Below are positions 32,230-40,228 of a stretch of 64,000 nt of DNA, piece after piece. Origin of the DNA: Clostridium sp. (lineage in GTDB: Bacteria > Bacillota > Clostridia > Oscillospirales > Acutalibacteraceae); NCBI GenBank assembly GCA_023663865.1, contig JAMPGU010000004.1, positions 1-64,000 of the forward strand. The letters run 5' to 3'. Positions within the stretch are counted from its first letter, which is position 1; the number at the start of each line of letters is the position of its first letter. The translations under genes and the position numbers were made by a program. The notes beneath the pieces were generated by a model that saw only the letters and a program-made list of their open reading frames with translations, ran no database searches and was not told the DNA's origin.

Positions 32230-33984
32230 TTATATATCATACTTCTTACGCGGAGTATAGGATGTGTGCAGGTCATGGTGTGCCTTATGACCACCGAAAC
32301 CGTCATACCACTCGCTGTAAAGTGTCTTTACAACAGGGGATTCGTGAGACATACGAAGTGTCATTGCCTTATCCTGATCGTAAAGTGCCTTTGCTCTGAG
32401 TGCCTTTAAGTCAACGGTGTCACGGACATACTGTGGCTGAATCGGCTGACCACCGCCGTTTACGCATCCACCAGGGCAGCCCATAATTTCAATGAAGCCC
32501 CAGCCATCAGGATTACCAGCCTTGAGCTTATCCATAACAACCTTTGCAGCTGCAGCGCCTGAAGCAACAGCAATCTTGAGCTCTGTACCTGCAAGGTTAA
32601 CAGAAGTTTCCTTGAGTCCTTTTGTTCCGCGTACCTCTTCAAGCTCAACCGGCTCTGTAGCACCATTCAGCCATGCGTTGGCAGTTCTTACAGCAGCCTC
32701 CATAACACCGCCTGTAGCACCGAAAATTACAGCTGCACCGGTATCATCACCAAGAGGATTGTCAAATTCTTCATCAGGAAGAGCAGCAAAATTAATACCG
32801 AATCTATTAAACATTCTGCTGATTTCTCTTGTAGTTAATGCGATATCAACATCAGGTACACCGGCTGCTGACTGATCATCTCTGCCAATTTCAAATTTCT
32901 TTGCAGTACAAGGCATAACAGAAACGCTGACAATATTTTTAGGGTCAATTCCCATTTTTTCAGCATAATAAGTTTTAATAACTGCACCTGCCATCTGCTG
33001 TGGAGATTTGCAGGTTGAAAGATGGTCGATTAAATCAGGATAATATAATTCACAGAATTTAACCCAACCCGGTGAGCAGGAGGTAATCATAGGCAGTGTG
33101 CCGCCGTTTTTAATACGTTCTACAAGCTCATTTGCTTCTTCAACAATTGTGAGGTCAGCTGCAAAGTCAGTGTCAAATACCTTGTCAAAGCCGAGTCTGT
33201 GCAGTGCTGCAACCATCTTGCCTTCACAATTTGTACCTACAGGCATACCGAAGCATTCGCCGATTGTTGCACGGATTGACGGTGCAGTCTGAACAACAAC
33301 ATGCTTTTCAGGATCAGCCAGTGCTGCCCATACCTTATAGGTATCGTCTCTTTCTGTCAGCGCACCTGTAGGACATACAACAGTACACTGACCGCAGGAA
33401 ATACAAGGTGTCTGATTAAGCGGAAGATTGAACGGCTGGCCGATTGATGTGTCCATTCCTCGGTCATTTGGTCCGATAACACTTACAAACTGCTGCTCAC
33501 AGGCAGCAACACAGCGACGGCAGAGAATACATTTGTTATTGTCTCTGACTAAATGTGCTGTGCTGACATCCTTTTCATAGTGCGGCTTTTCACCGTCAAA
33601 TCTTGAATGGTCAACACCATAATCAAAGCAAAGCTTTTGAAGCTCGCAGTTTGTTGAACGAACACAGGAGAGACAGTTTTTGTCATGAACAGACAAAATA
33701 AGCTCAAGTGTTGTTCTTCTGTATTTTTGAATTTTTTCTGTATTTGTAAGAACCTCCATACCCTCTGAAACAGGATATACACAAGAGGTAACAATTTTAA
33801 AGCCCCTGCCCTCGTTTGCCTCAACAATACACATACGGCAGGCACCGATTTCGTTAATATCCTTCATATAACATAATGTAGGAATTTCAATACCTGTATG
33901 GCGTGCAGCATCAAGAATAGTTGAGCCTTCAGGTGCTGTTACAGGCATACCGTTAATTTTTAAGTTTATCATTTTCTTTTCCAT
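32230..33984 (-). CDS. hydA: [FeFe]-hydrogenase catalytic subunit HydA (bifurcating type)
   Basis: 584 residues. N-terminal NuoG-like [2Fe-2S] domain (TLCYMKDINEIGACRMCIVE), the His-Cys3 cluster region (HDKNCLSCVRSTNCELQKLC), two [4Fe-4S] motifs (CILCRRCVAAC and CISCGQCTVVC). The H-cluster domain has L1 TSCSPGWVKFCE, L2 MPCTAKKFE, L3 MGCPGGCVNGGG. The serine in TSCSPGW is typical of electron-bifurcating group A3 enzymes. It reoxidises NADH and reduced ferredoxin to H2 with HydB and HydC. Last gene of the operon, 14 bp after hydB. Confidence 0.95.
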   Translation of the reverse strand: MEKKMINLKINGMPVTAPEGSTILDAARHTGIEIPTLCYMKDINEIGACRMCIVEANEGRGFKIVTSCVYPVSEGMEVLTNTEKIQKYRRTTLELILSVHDKNCLSCVRSTNCELQKLCFDYGVDHSRFDGEKPHYEKDVSTAHLVRDNNKCILCRRCVAACEQQFVSVIGPNDRGMDTSIGQPFNLPLNQTPCISCGQCTVVCPTGALTERDDTYKVWAALADPEKHVVVQTAPSIRATIGECFGMPVGTNCEGKMVAALHRLGFDKVFDTDFAADLTIVEEANELVERIKNGGTLPMITSCSPGWVKFCELYYPDLIDHLSTCKSPQQMAGAVIKTYYAEKMGIDPKNIVSVSVMPCTAKKFEIGRDDQSAAGVPDVDIALTTREISRMFNRFGINFAALPDEEFDNPLGDDTGAAVIFGATGGVMEAAVRTANAWLNGATEPVELEEVRGTKGLKETSVNLAGTELKIAVASGAAAAKVVMDKLKAGNPDGWGFIEIMGCPGGCVNGGGQPIQPQYVRDTVDLKALRAKALYDQDKAMTLRMSHESPVVKTLYSEWYDGFGGHKAHHDLHTSYTPRKKYDI

Positions 33985-33998
33985 TTAGCTCATCCTCC

Positions 33999-35819
33999 TT
34001 ATCGCTTATCAATTGCCTTGAGTCGGCAGTTTGCGATACAAGCACCGCATTTAATACATTTTTCTGCGTTGATTTCATAAGATGAAAGCTTATGATTTGG
34101 TGCAGTATAATCTGTAGGGAATATTGCACTTACAGGACAGTTTCTTGCGCACATACCGCAGCCGACACACTTATCCTTGTCGATAACAAATGTAAGCAGG
34201 TTTTTACATACACCTGCAGGGCATTTTTTATTCTGTACGTGTGCAATATATTCATCACGGAAGAATTTTAATGTTGCAAGAACAGGGTTAGGTGCTGTCT
34301 GACCAAGACCGCACTGTGCATTTGCCTTAATGTAATAGCAAAGCTCCTCAAGCCTGTCAATGTCCTCCATAGTGCCTTTTCCGGATGTGATTTTTTCAAG
34401 CATTTCAAGAAGTCTCTTTGTACCTACACGGCAAGGTGTACATTTACCGCAGGATTCATCAACTGTAAATTCAAGGAAGAATTTAGCAATGTCAACCATA
34501 CAGGTATCTTCGTCCATAACAATAAGTCCGCCTGAACCCATCATACAGCCGATAGCAACAAGGTTATCATAATCAATCTCTGTATCCATAAGAGATGCAG
34601 GGATACATCCGCCTGAAGGACCACCGGTCTGCGCTGCCTTGAATTTTTTGCCGTTAGGAATACCGCCGCCGATATCTTCAATAATCTGACGGAGTGTTGT
34701 ACCCATAGGAACCTCAACAAGTCCGGTGTGCTTAATCTTACCGCCGAGAGCAAATACCTTTGTTCCCTTTGATTTCTCTGTACCGATGGATGAGAACCAC
34801 TCAGCACCGTTAAGAATAATCTGCGGAACGTTTGCAAAGGTTTCAACATTGTTTTCAACTGTCGGTGACTCATAAAGTCCCTTAACAGCAGGGTATGGAG
34901 GTCTTGGGCGAGGTTCACCTCTGTTGCCCTCGATAGAGGTCATAAGTGCAGTTTCCTCACCGCATACAAACGCACCTGCACCAAGTCTGATTTCAATATC
35001 AAAATCAAAGCCGGAGCTGAAAATATTTTTACCAAGTAAACCATATTCACGTGCCTGATCAATTGCAATCTGCAAACGATTAACAGCAATCGGATATTCT
35101 GCACGAACATATACATAACCCTTTGTTGCACCGATTGCATAGCCTGCAATTGCCATTGCCTCAATAACACAGTGAGGGTCGCCTTCAAGAACGGAACGGT
35201 CCATAAATGCACCCGGGTCACCTTCGTCGGCATTGCAGACAACATATTTCTGCGGTGCCTTATTCGGTGCACAAAGTGCCCATTTAAAGCCTGTCGGGAA
35301 TCCGCCGCCGCCACGGCCTCTTAAGCCTGAGTCGGAAATGCACTTGATAACATCGTCGGAACTCATAGTTGTGAGTGCCTTATTGAGAGCCTGATAACCG
35401 TCTCTCGCTATGTACTCATTAATATTTTCAGGGTCGATAACACCGCAGTTTCTGAGAACAATTCTGTTTTGAGAGCGGTAAAAAGCAGTTTCCTTTAAGG
35501 TTACATATTTAGGATTTTTTGGCTGAATTTTTCCTGTATCAGCATAAACAAGTCTTTCAACAATATGGCCTTTAAGAAGATGTGATTCAACGATTTCCTC
35601 AACATCCTCAGGCTTTACCTGACTGTAGAAGGTTCCGTCAGGGTAAACGATTACAACAGGACCGAGAGCGCAAAGACCAAAACAGCCTGTCTGAACAAGC
35701 TTTACTTCCTCCTCAAGTCCGTATGATTTGATTAACTTTTTAAAGGCTTCCTGAACCTTTTTACTGCCTGAAGAGGTACAGCCTGTACCGCCACAGATCA
35801 TTACATGTGTACGAATCAT
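33999..35819 (-). CDS. hydB: NuoF-like hydrogenase subunit HydB
   Basis: 606 residues. N-terminal thioredoxin-like [2Fe-2S] domain (MICGGTGCTSSG ... QTGCFGLCALG). The NuoF core has FMN/NADH loops (GLRGRGGGGFPTGFKWAL and NADEGDPGAFMDRS) and the cluster motif ESCGKCTPCRVG. The C-terminus holds two [4Fe-4S] ferredoxin motifs (CVGCGMCARNCPVSAI and CIKCGACIANCR). It is the NADH-oxidising and electron-bifurcating subunit. Confidence 0.95.
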   Translation of the reverse strand: MIRTHVMICGGTGCTSSGSKKVQEAFKKLIKSYGLEEEVKLVQTGCFGLCALGPVVIVYPDGTFYSQVKPEDVEEIVESHLLKGHIVERLVYADTGKIQPKNPKYVTLKETAFYRSQNRIVLRNCGVIDPENINEYIARDGYQALNKALTTMSSDDVIKCISDSGLRGRGGGGFPTGFKWALCAPNKAPQKYVVCNADEGDPGAFMDRSVLEGDPHCVIEAMAIAGYAIGATKGYVYVRAEYPIAVNRLQIAIDQAREYGLLGKNIFSSGFDFDIEIRLGAGAFVCGEETALMTSIEGNRGEPRPRPPYPAVKGLYESPTVENNVETFANVPQIILNGAEWFSSIGTEKSKGTKVFALGGKIKHTGLVEVPMGTTLRQIIEDIGGGIPNGKKFKAAQTGGPSGGCIPASLMDTEIDYDNLVAIGCMMGSGGLIVMDEDTCMVDIAKFFLEFTVDESCGKCTPCRVGTKRLLEMLEKITSGKGTMEDIDRLEELCYYIKANAQCGLGQTAPNPVLATLKFFRDEYIAHVQNKKCPAGVCKNLLTFVIDKDKCVGCGMCARNCPVSAIFPTDYTAPNHKLSSYEINAEKCIKCGACIANCRLKAIDKR

Positions 35820-36202
35820 ACTTTATCCTCCTCCATTTGTTCTTCTTTCAAAAGATATTCATCAATGATTTTGCCGTTCATAATATGCTCGTCAATAATA
35901 CGCTGTGCCATTTCAGATGTGACATTTGCGTAAACTGCGGTTTTAACACCGTCTTCAACGATTTTAACCACAGGGTTATGACCCACCTTGCTTACTCTGG
36001 CTTCCTGGGTAACAATAACCTTTCCGCTCAATCCTTCGTCCTCAACGCGTTTAACGATTGTTTTGAGGATGTCGCGTGCGCCTGAAACCAGACCGCTGTT
36101 TCCCATTCCGACAATAATGCGAACTTCATAATCGCTTGTGCGTATGGTTACATCACTTGCATATTTATCTTTAATAGCATTAAGCTCATCCAATGATTTC
36201 AT
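35816..36202 (-). CDS. Cys-less thioredoxin-like ferredoxin-domain protein in hyd operon
   Basis: 128 residues, start MKSLDELNAIKDKYASDV. Sequence and length follow the small thioredoxin-like [2Fe-2S] proteins found in hydrogenase operons (GMGNSGLVSGARDILK, VIVTQEARVSKVGHNPVV, and a C-terminal IIDEHIMNGKII). The protein contains no cysteine at all, although relatives bind [2Fe-2S] through four. It therefore cannot hold the cluster and may be structural or regulatory. Its 3' end overlaps hydB by 4 bp. Confidence 0.75.
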   Translation of the reverse strand: MKSLDELNAIKDKYASDVTIRTSDYEVRIIVGMGNSGLVSGARDILKTIVKRVEDEGLSGKVIVTQEARVSKVGHNPVVKIVEDGVKTAVYANVTSEMAQRIIDEHIMNGKIIDEYLLKEEQMEEDKV

Positions 36203-36233
36203 ATACTGTGTTCCTTTCTAGCATCTGTTTTAA

Positions 36234-36728
36234 TTATTCATATTTAGCAAGTATACCGTCAATATCATCAGCGGTAAGCTTACCGTAAACATCATCATTT
36301 ACTGTTAATACAGGACCAAGGCCGCATGCACCGATACATCTGCAGGCAGTAATTGAATATTTACCGTCAGGTGTGCATTCATCTATGCCAATTCCGAGCT
36401 TCTCTGTCAGAGCATCTAAAAGTGTCTGTGAGCCCTTAACATAGCAGGCAGTTCCCATGCAAACAGAAATATTATATTTGCCCTTAGGTGACAATGAAAA
36501 CTGTGCATAAAATGTTGCCACGCCATACACCTTTTCCAATGGAACATCCATACCCTCGGCAATCATATTCTGTACTTCAATAGGAAGATAACCATATATT
36601 TCCTGTGCTTCTTGCATAACAGCCATTAAACGACTCTTATCATTTTTATTTGCTTCAATAACAGCATCGAGCTTTTTCTTTTGCTCTTCTGTACCGTTAA
36701 AAGGAAGCTTACTAATCTTTTTTTGCAT
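36234..36728 (-). CDS. hydC: NuoE-like hydrogenase subunit HydC
   Basis: 164 residues. Helical N-terminus (MAVMQEAQEIYGYLPIEVQ) and thioredoxin-like [2Fe-2S] domain with CMGTACYVKG and CRCIGACGLGPVL (four Cys). First gene of the operon; AGGAGG before its ATG. It transfers electrons between HydB and HydA. Confidence 0.93.
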   Translation of the reverse strand: MQKKISKLPFNGTEEQKKKLDAVIEANKNDKSRLMAVMQEAQEIYGYLPIEVQNMIAEGMDVPLEKVYGVATFYAQFSLSPKGKYNISVCMGTACYVKGSQTLLDALTEKLGIGIDECTPDGKYSITACRCIGACGLGPVLTVNDDVYGKLTADDIDGILAKYE

Positions 36729-37066
36729 AAAATATAATCCTCCTGAACTTTAATTTATTATTAATATTTATAAATAAATTTTAAGCACAATCATCATATC
36801 ATACTTTTGACAAAAAATAAACAAATTTTTTTCAATTGGAATAATTTTTTTAAGATAATTTGCTAATTAAGTGTCAATTTTGTCATTTACTGTCTTTTGA
36901 TAATAGGGACAAGATGCTTTTGCATACATTTCGTTGAGGCTGTATTACAGGCAATCACCACGAGAAACCAGTACTTCATTACGGCACCTCAGCTTTATGC
37001 CACGCATTTTTACAAAGCTGAATACTGAACCTTGTCTTTATAATATAAATGAGTATGAGGAGATGA
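36729..37066. other. hyd leader and structured spacer before the 59-aa gene
   Basis: The first ~130 bp are very AT-rich and should contain the hyd promoter on the minus strand; no consensus pair stands out. From about 36895 the DNA is less AT-rich and holds a hairpin TCAGCTTT (36989-36996) / AAAGCTGA (37014-37021) and the outer pair GACAAG / CTTGTC. A TATAAT (37039-37044) lies shortly before the GAGGAG of the 59-aa gene. No ORF longer than ~20 codons is credible here. Confidence 0.5.
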
Positions 37067-37246
37067 TTGGCTGTGGATAGACCTGTTATCACTGAAAAAT
37101 TAATCGAAAGCTATGAGATTAATTTCGGCAAGAGCAACGCCATAGTGAATGAATACTCCCCTAACCTCACCAAAGACGAGATTGAATTAAACCGAATGAA
37201 TGTTAAAAATATTTTAGCAAAGGTTTTCGGTAAAAATGCCATTTAG
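37067..37246 (+). CDS. 59-aa protein preceding serine recombinase 3
   Basis: The frame from TTG 37067 (or GTG 37073) follows GAGGAG. It encodes 59 residues (VDRPVITEKLIESYEINFGK, then LTKDEIELNRMNVKNILAK), helical and charged. It ends 69 bp before the recombinase gene and has its own -10 box. Same position and size class as the 40-aa gene in element 2. A recombination-directionality factor or regulator is a reasonable guess; no homology is recognised. Confidence 0.6.
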   Translation: MAVDRPVITEKLIESYEINFGKSNAIVNEYSPNLTKDEIELNRMNVKNILAKVFGKNAI

Positions 37247-37315
37247 ACTGGACATTTCAGGTTGTTTCGTATATGCTGATGTTGAGTTATCGGTCAGGAA
37301 TGAGGTAACTTATTT

Positions 37316-38815
37316 ATGATCGCAATTTATGCTCGGCAATCAGTAGAAAAAGAGGACAGTATTTCAATCGAATCCCAGATTGAAATGTGCACCTACGAGG
37401 CAAGAGGTGAGGCATTTTTAATATATAAGGACAAAGGCTTCAGCGGTAAAAATACAAATCGTCCTGAGTTTCAAAAAATGATGCAGGACATCAAATCAGG
37501 ACGAAAAGGGATAACAAAAGTTATCGTTTACAAGCTTGACAGAATAAGCAGAAGTATCCTTGATTTTTCAAATATGATGGATACCTTCGGCAAGCTCGGT
37601 GTTGAATTTTCATCAGCAACCGAGAAGTTTGACACAAGCACACCTATGGGCAGGGCTATGTTGAATATTTGCATAACCTTCGCTCAGCTTGAGCGTGAAA
37701 CAACGCAGCAGAGAGTTAAGGATAACTATGTTTCTCGCAGTCAAAAAGGCTTTTATATGGGAGGACCCGTGCCTGTTGGCTTTAAGAAAATCGACCTGAC
37801 CATTGACGGAATCAAAACATCTATGTATGAACAGATACCCGAAGAGGCTGAACTCGTTAAAAAGGTATTTGAAATGTATGCAGATGTGAATTATTCAAAT
37901 GAGGACATTGCGAAAGCGGTGCGTGATATGCCGTCTGAGTGCAGACGAAACCGAACAGTCACAAGAGCAAGGATTCAGGATTTTATAAAAAATCCTGTTT
38001 ATGCGAAAGCAGACATAAATCTGTATAACTTTTTCAAATCAAAGGGTGTTAAGATAATAAATCCGCCCGAGGATTTTATCGGCACAAATGGCTGTTATCT
38101 TTATACGGGTAACAAGAACACGAGGAAGCAGACGGACTTATCTAATGCAGTTCTGGTAATTGCACCGCACGAGGGATTTATCGACTCTGATTTGTGGATA
38201 AGGTGCAGAGAACGAGCCCTCGACCAACAGCAGATAAAACGCAATCCAAAGGCGAAAAACACTTGGCTTGCAGGACTTATCAAGTGTGGTGAGTGCGGTT
38301 ATGCGCTTGTGCGAAAAAATTATGTAAAGAAAAATGTCAGCTATTTTCTTTGCTCACACAAGATGAATGACAATCTATGCTGTGGCTGCGGAACGATTCA
38401 CGCAGACGAGTTTGAAAATCTGATTTTACAGAAAATCAAGACAAAACTTGCTGAATTCAAGGAGTTTGAACTTGCAGGAGTAACGGCTGTAAATCCTAAA
38501 ATTGAAGAGTTGAAAGCAAGGCTAACTGCAATAGAAAATGAGATCAATGAAACTGTAAAAAATGTTGCAGGTGCAAGCGAAACCGTAATGGCATATATCA
38601 ATGAAAATGTCGAAAGACTGCACAGCGAAAAGCTGCAGGTTCAAGCTGAAATTCATCGTTTAAGTGAAAGCAGATATTCGGTAAATGAAAAAATCATCTG
38701 TGATTTTGACAAATTCGATACACTGCCGTTTGAACGAAAACGAGAGCTTGCTAACGCAGTAATCAAAAAAATCTATGCAACAAGTGATAAAATTGATATT
38801 ATTTGGAACATATAG
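37316..38815 (+). CDS. large serine recombinase 3
   Basis: 499 residues from ATG 37316 with GAGGTAA upstream. Resolvase domain IAIYARQSVEKEDSISIESQ (nucleophile Ser ~8), YKLDRISRS and the recombinase domain (VPVGFKKIDLTIDG). A zinc ribbon (KCGECGYAL ... LCSHK ... C) and coiled coil follow. It stands 71 bp before the element-3 core and is its likely integrase. Sequence clearly differs from recombinases 1 and 2. Confidence 0.95.
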   Translation: MIAIYARQSVEKEDSISIESQIEMCTYEARGEAFLIYKDKGFSGKNTNRPEFQKMMQDIKSGRKGITKVIVYKLDRISRSILDFSNMMDTFGKLGVEFSSATEKFDTSTPMGRAMLNICITFAQLERETTQQRVKDNYVSRSQKGFYMGGPVPVGFKKIDLTIDGIKTSMYEQIPEEAELVKKVFEMYADVNYSNEDIAKAVRDMPSECRRNRTVTRARIQDFIKNPVYAKADINLYNFFKSKGVKIINPPEDFIGTNGCYLYTGNKNTRKQTDLSNAVLVIAPHEGFIDSDLWIRCRERALDQQQIKRNPKAKNTWLAGLIKCGECGYALVRKNYVKKNVSYFLCSHKMNDNLCCGCGTIHADEFENLILQKIKTKLAEFKEFELAGVTAVNPKIEELKARLTAIENEINETVKNVAGASETVMAYINENVERLHSEKLQVQAEIHRLSESRYSVNEKIICDFDKFDTLPFERKRELANAVIKKIYATSDKIDIIWNI

Positions 38816-38862
38816 AACAAAATGGTGCAGGGATTATACTCTGCGCCAAAATTAGAAGAAAA

Positions 38863-38900
38863 GTTTACAAGTTTATTGTTTAGCGGAAGGTCTTAGAATT
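38863..38900 (+). other. attR of element 3
   Basis: Core GA 38886-38887. The left arm (38863-38885) is the dyad partner of 18901-18923. CotJC codons resume at GAA 38886-38888 (E-G-L-R-I-V). Confidence 0.88.
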
Positions 38901-38960
38901 GTAACGGATAAGCTGGACAGCAAGAATTATTATATGACAAATCCGAGCTTTGACAACTAA
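38886..38960 (+). pseudogene. cotJC: cotJC exon C (3' end), interrupted
   Basis: 25 codons reading EGLRIVTDKLDSKNYYMTNP, then SFDN and TAA, the normal CotJC C-terminus. Linked to exon B by the shared GA core. A strong terminator follows 19 bp later. The sequence is too short for search tools to flag alone, and it lies in a gap between larger genes. Confidence 0.9.
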
Positions 38961-38978
38961 ATCGCATATAAATAAGTA

Positions 38979-39004
38979 AGGAGCAGTTTGCACTGCTCCT
39001 TGTT
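38979..39004 (+). terminator. cotJC terminator
   Basis: AAGGAGCAG pairs with CTGCTCCTT around TTTGCA, then TGTTTATTT. It supports 38960 as the authentic end of the gene. Confidence 0.8.
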
Positions 39005-39195
39005 TATTTAATATACTTAATAATACTTTCAAACAGATTTCAGGTCCTTTCTATTGCTCATAACAGGATTATGCATAAGAGAGGTACACCTATTATTTAC
39101 AGTGCAATAGAAAATTGTGCTTTCTGTAAAGCATTCAGCATCAATACTGCCTATAACAAGCAGAGGACCTAAATCCAATATACTATATGAAAAAA

Positions 39196-40080
39196 TCACT
39201 GAATGCGTGAATCAAAGTATTTGCTTTTATACTCTGTTGGGGTCATTCCAAATTCCTTTTTAAATGCCTTTAAAAACACAGAATACTCCTGATATCCGCA
39301 GTCAAAGCACGCCTGCTTTGATGCAGCACCGGCTTCCAGTAATTCCAAGGATTTTAACAAACGCTTCGTCTGTATATATCCATAAATGGTTTTGCCTGTT
39401 ATCTCCTTAAACTTATGCATCAGATAATATTTGCTTACATAATTTTCCTTCGCTATATTTTCTATTGTCAGATTATTATATAGATTTTTATTTATATACT
39501 TCATAATATCATCTATACGCTTATCACTGACATAGCAAGGACTTATATCATTAGAAACCGAGCAGCGATTAAGCAGTATCATTAGCTGATATAACAAGCT
39601 TTTTTTCATAAGCGCACTATTAAACAGCATATCTTTTTCCGAAACAAGCTGATTAAGTACTGAAAAGATTTTTTCCTTTTTATCATCATCAAGACTGATT
39701 AAATTCATCTGCCTTGTCTGTGTCTCTTCAAAGCAAGTATCCAGCTTATGCACTGCCAAAAATCTACTGTCAATCCAGATAATTGTCCGATCATAATCAC
39801 AATCATTATGTATGATTGGTCTATGTATATCTCCATGGCGCACAAGCAGAATATCCTGCGGCTTCAACTGATACTCCTTTCCCTCTATCACATATTTTAC
39901 ATTGCCTGATTTGAAAAACACAATTTTATCAAAATCATGGTAATGAAAGTCAAATGCCTGTGCACAATGATCCTTAATATCAAACACCCTGAAATTTTCC
40001 TTTAAATATCCTCTTTTACCATACTCTCCGTCTGTAATAAAAATATCATTCATATTGTTATTATACAGCATTATTTGCAT
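39196..40080 (-). CDS. AraC-family regulator with N-terminal cupin
   Basis: Residues 35-110 form a cupin sensing domain (HYHDFDKIVFFKSGNVKYV, HGDIHRP). Residues 195-290 form the double HTH (LTIENIAKENYVSKYYLMHK, CGYQEYSVFLKAFKKEFG). The frame begins at 40080, but no ribosome site precedes any candidate start, and TTGAAA-16-TATAAT ends 6 bp before ATG 40051-40053 (MNDIFITDG). Leaderless translation from 40053 (285 aa) is therefore possible. Probably sugar-responsive; its target is unknown. Divergent from ddl. Confidence 0.82.
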   Translation of the reverse strand: MQIMLYNNNMNDIFITDGEYGKRGYLKENFRVFDIKDHCAQAFDFHYHDFDKIVFFKSGNVKYVIEGKEYQLKPQDILLVRHGDIHRPIIHNDCDYDRTIIWIDSRFLAVHKLDTCFEETQTRQMNLISLDDDKKEKIFSVLNQLVSEKDMLFNSALMKKSLLYQLMILLNRCSVSNDISPCYVSDKRIDDIMKYINKNLYNNLTIENIAKENYVSKYYLMHKFKEITGKTIYGYIQTKRLLKSLELLEAGAASKQACFDCGYQEYSVFLKAFKKEFGMTPTEYKSKYFDSRIQ

Positions 40081-40117
40081 ATTTCAAAGCATTATTTGTT
40101 GTTTTATTTGCATATTT
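40071..40117. promoter_or_regulatory. two identical TTATTTGCATATTT direct repeats
   Basis: The same 14-mer occurs at 40071-40084 and 40104-40117, with a partial copy (CATTATTTG) between them. The 33-bp spacing (three helical turns) and position in front of the AraC-type gene suggest its binding sites. Confidence 0.6.
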
Positions 40118-40228
40118 TTTTGAATATTATATATAGGCAATGAGTAGTAATCCGAACCGTGGCTTAAATTGAACGATTCGCCCTTACTCTGCGTTAAAAA
40201 TACTCGGAATACGTAAAGGAGGAATATT

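Larger units (their letters stand above)
18901..38887 (+). mobile_element. Element 3: 19,987-bp serine-recombinase element in cotJC
   Basis: Bounded by the CotJC break RFG|E-GLRI and by matching att half sites. It holds an AraC-kinase fusion, GH26 lipoprotein, about twelve small accessory genes, Fic, Crp-ABC importer, hydrogenase operon (all but Fic on the minus strand), a 59-aa protein and recombinase 3. No transfer or replication genes are visible. Either metabolic genes are true cargo, or an originally smaller element grew by later insertions; the sequence cannot separate these. Confidence 0.8.

Noticed and set aside
32492..32875. Plus-strand ORFs opposite the hyd genes
   Set aside because: Antisense of well-conserved hydA/hydB coding sequence, no ribosome sites.
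39005..39195. Possible riboswitch in the cotJC-AraC gap (AGGTCC ... GGACCT, CATAA/TTATG hairpin)
   Set aside because: Some pairing is visible but no known aptamer pattern and no suitable downstream gene; left undescribed.
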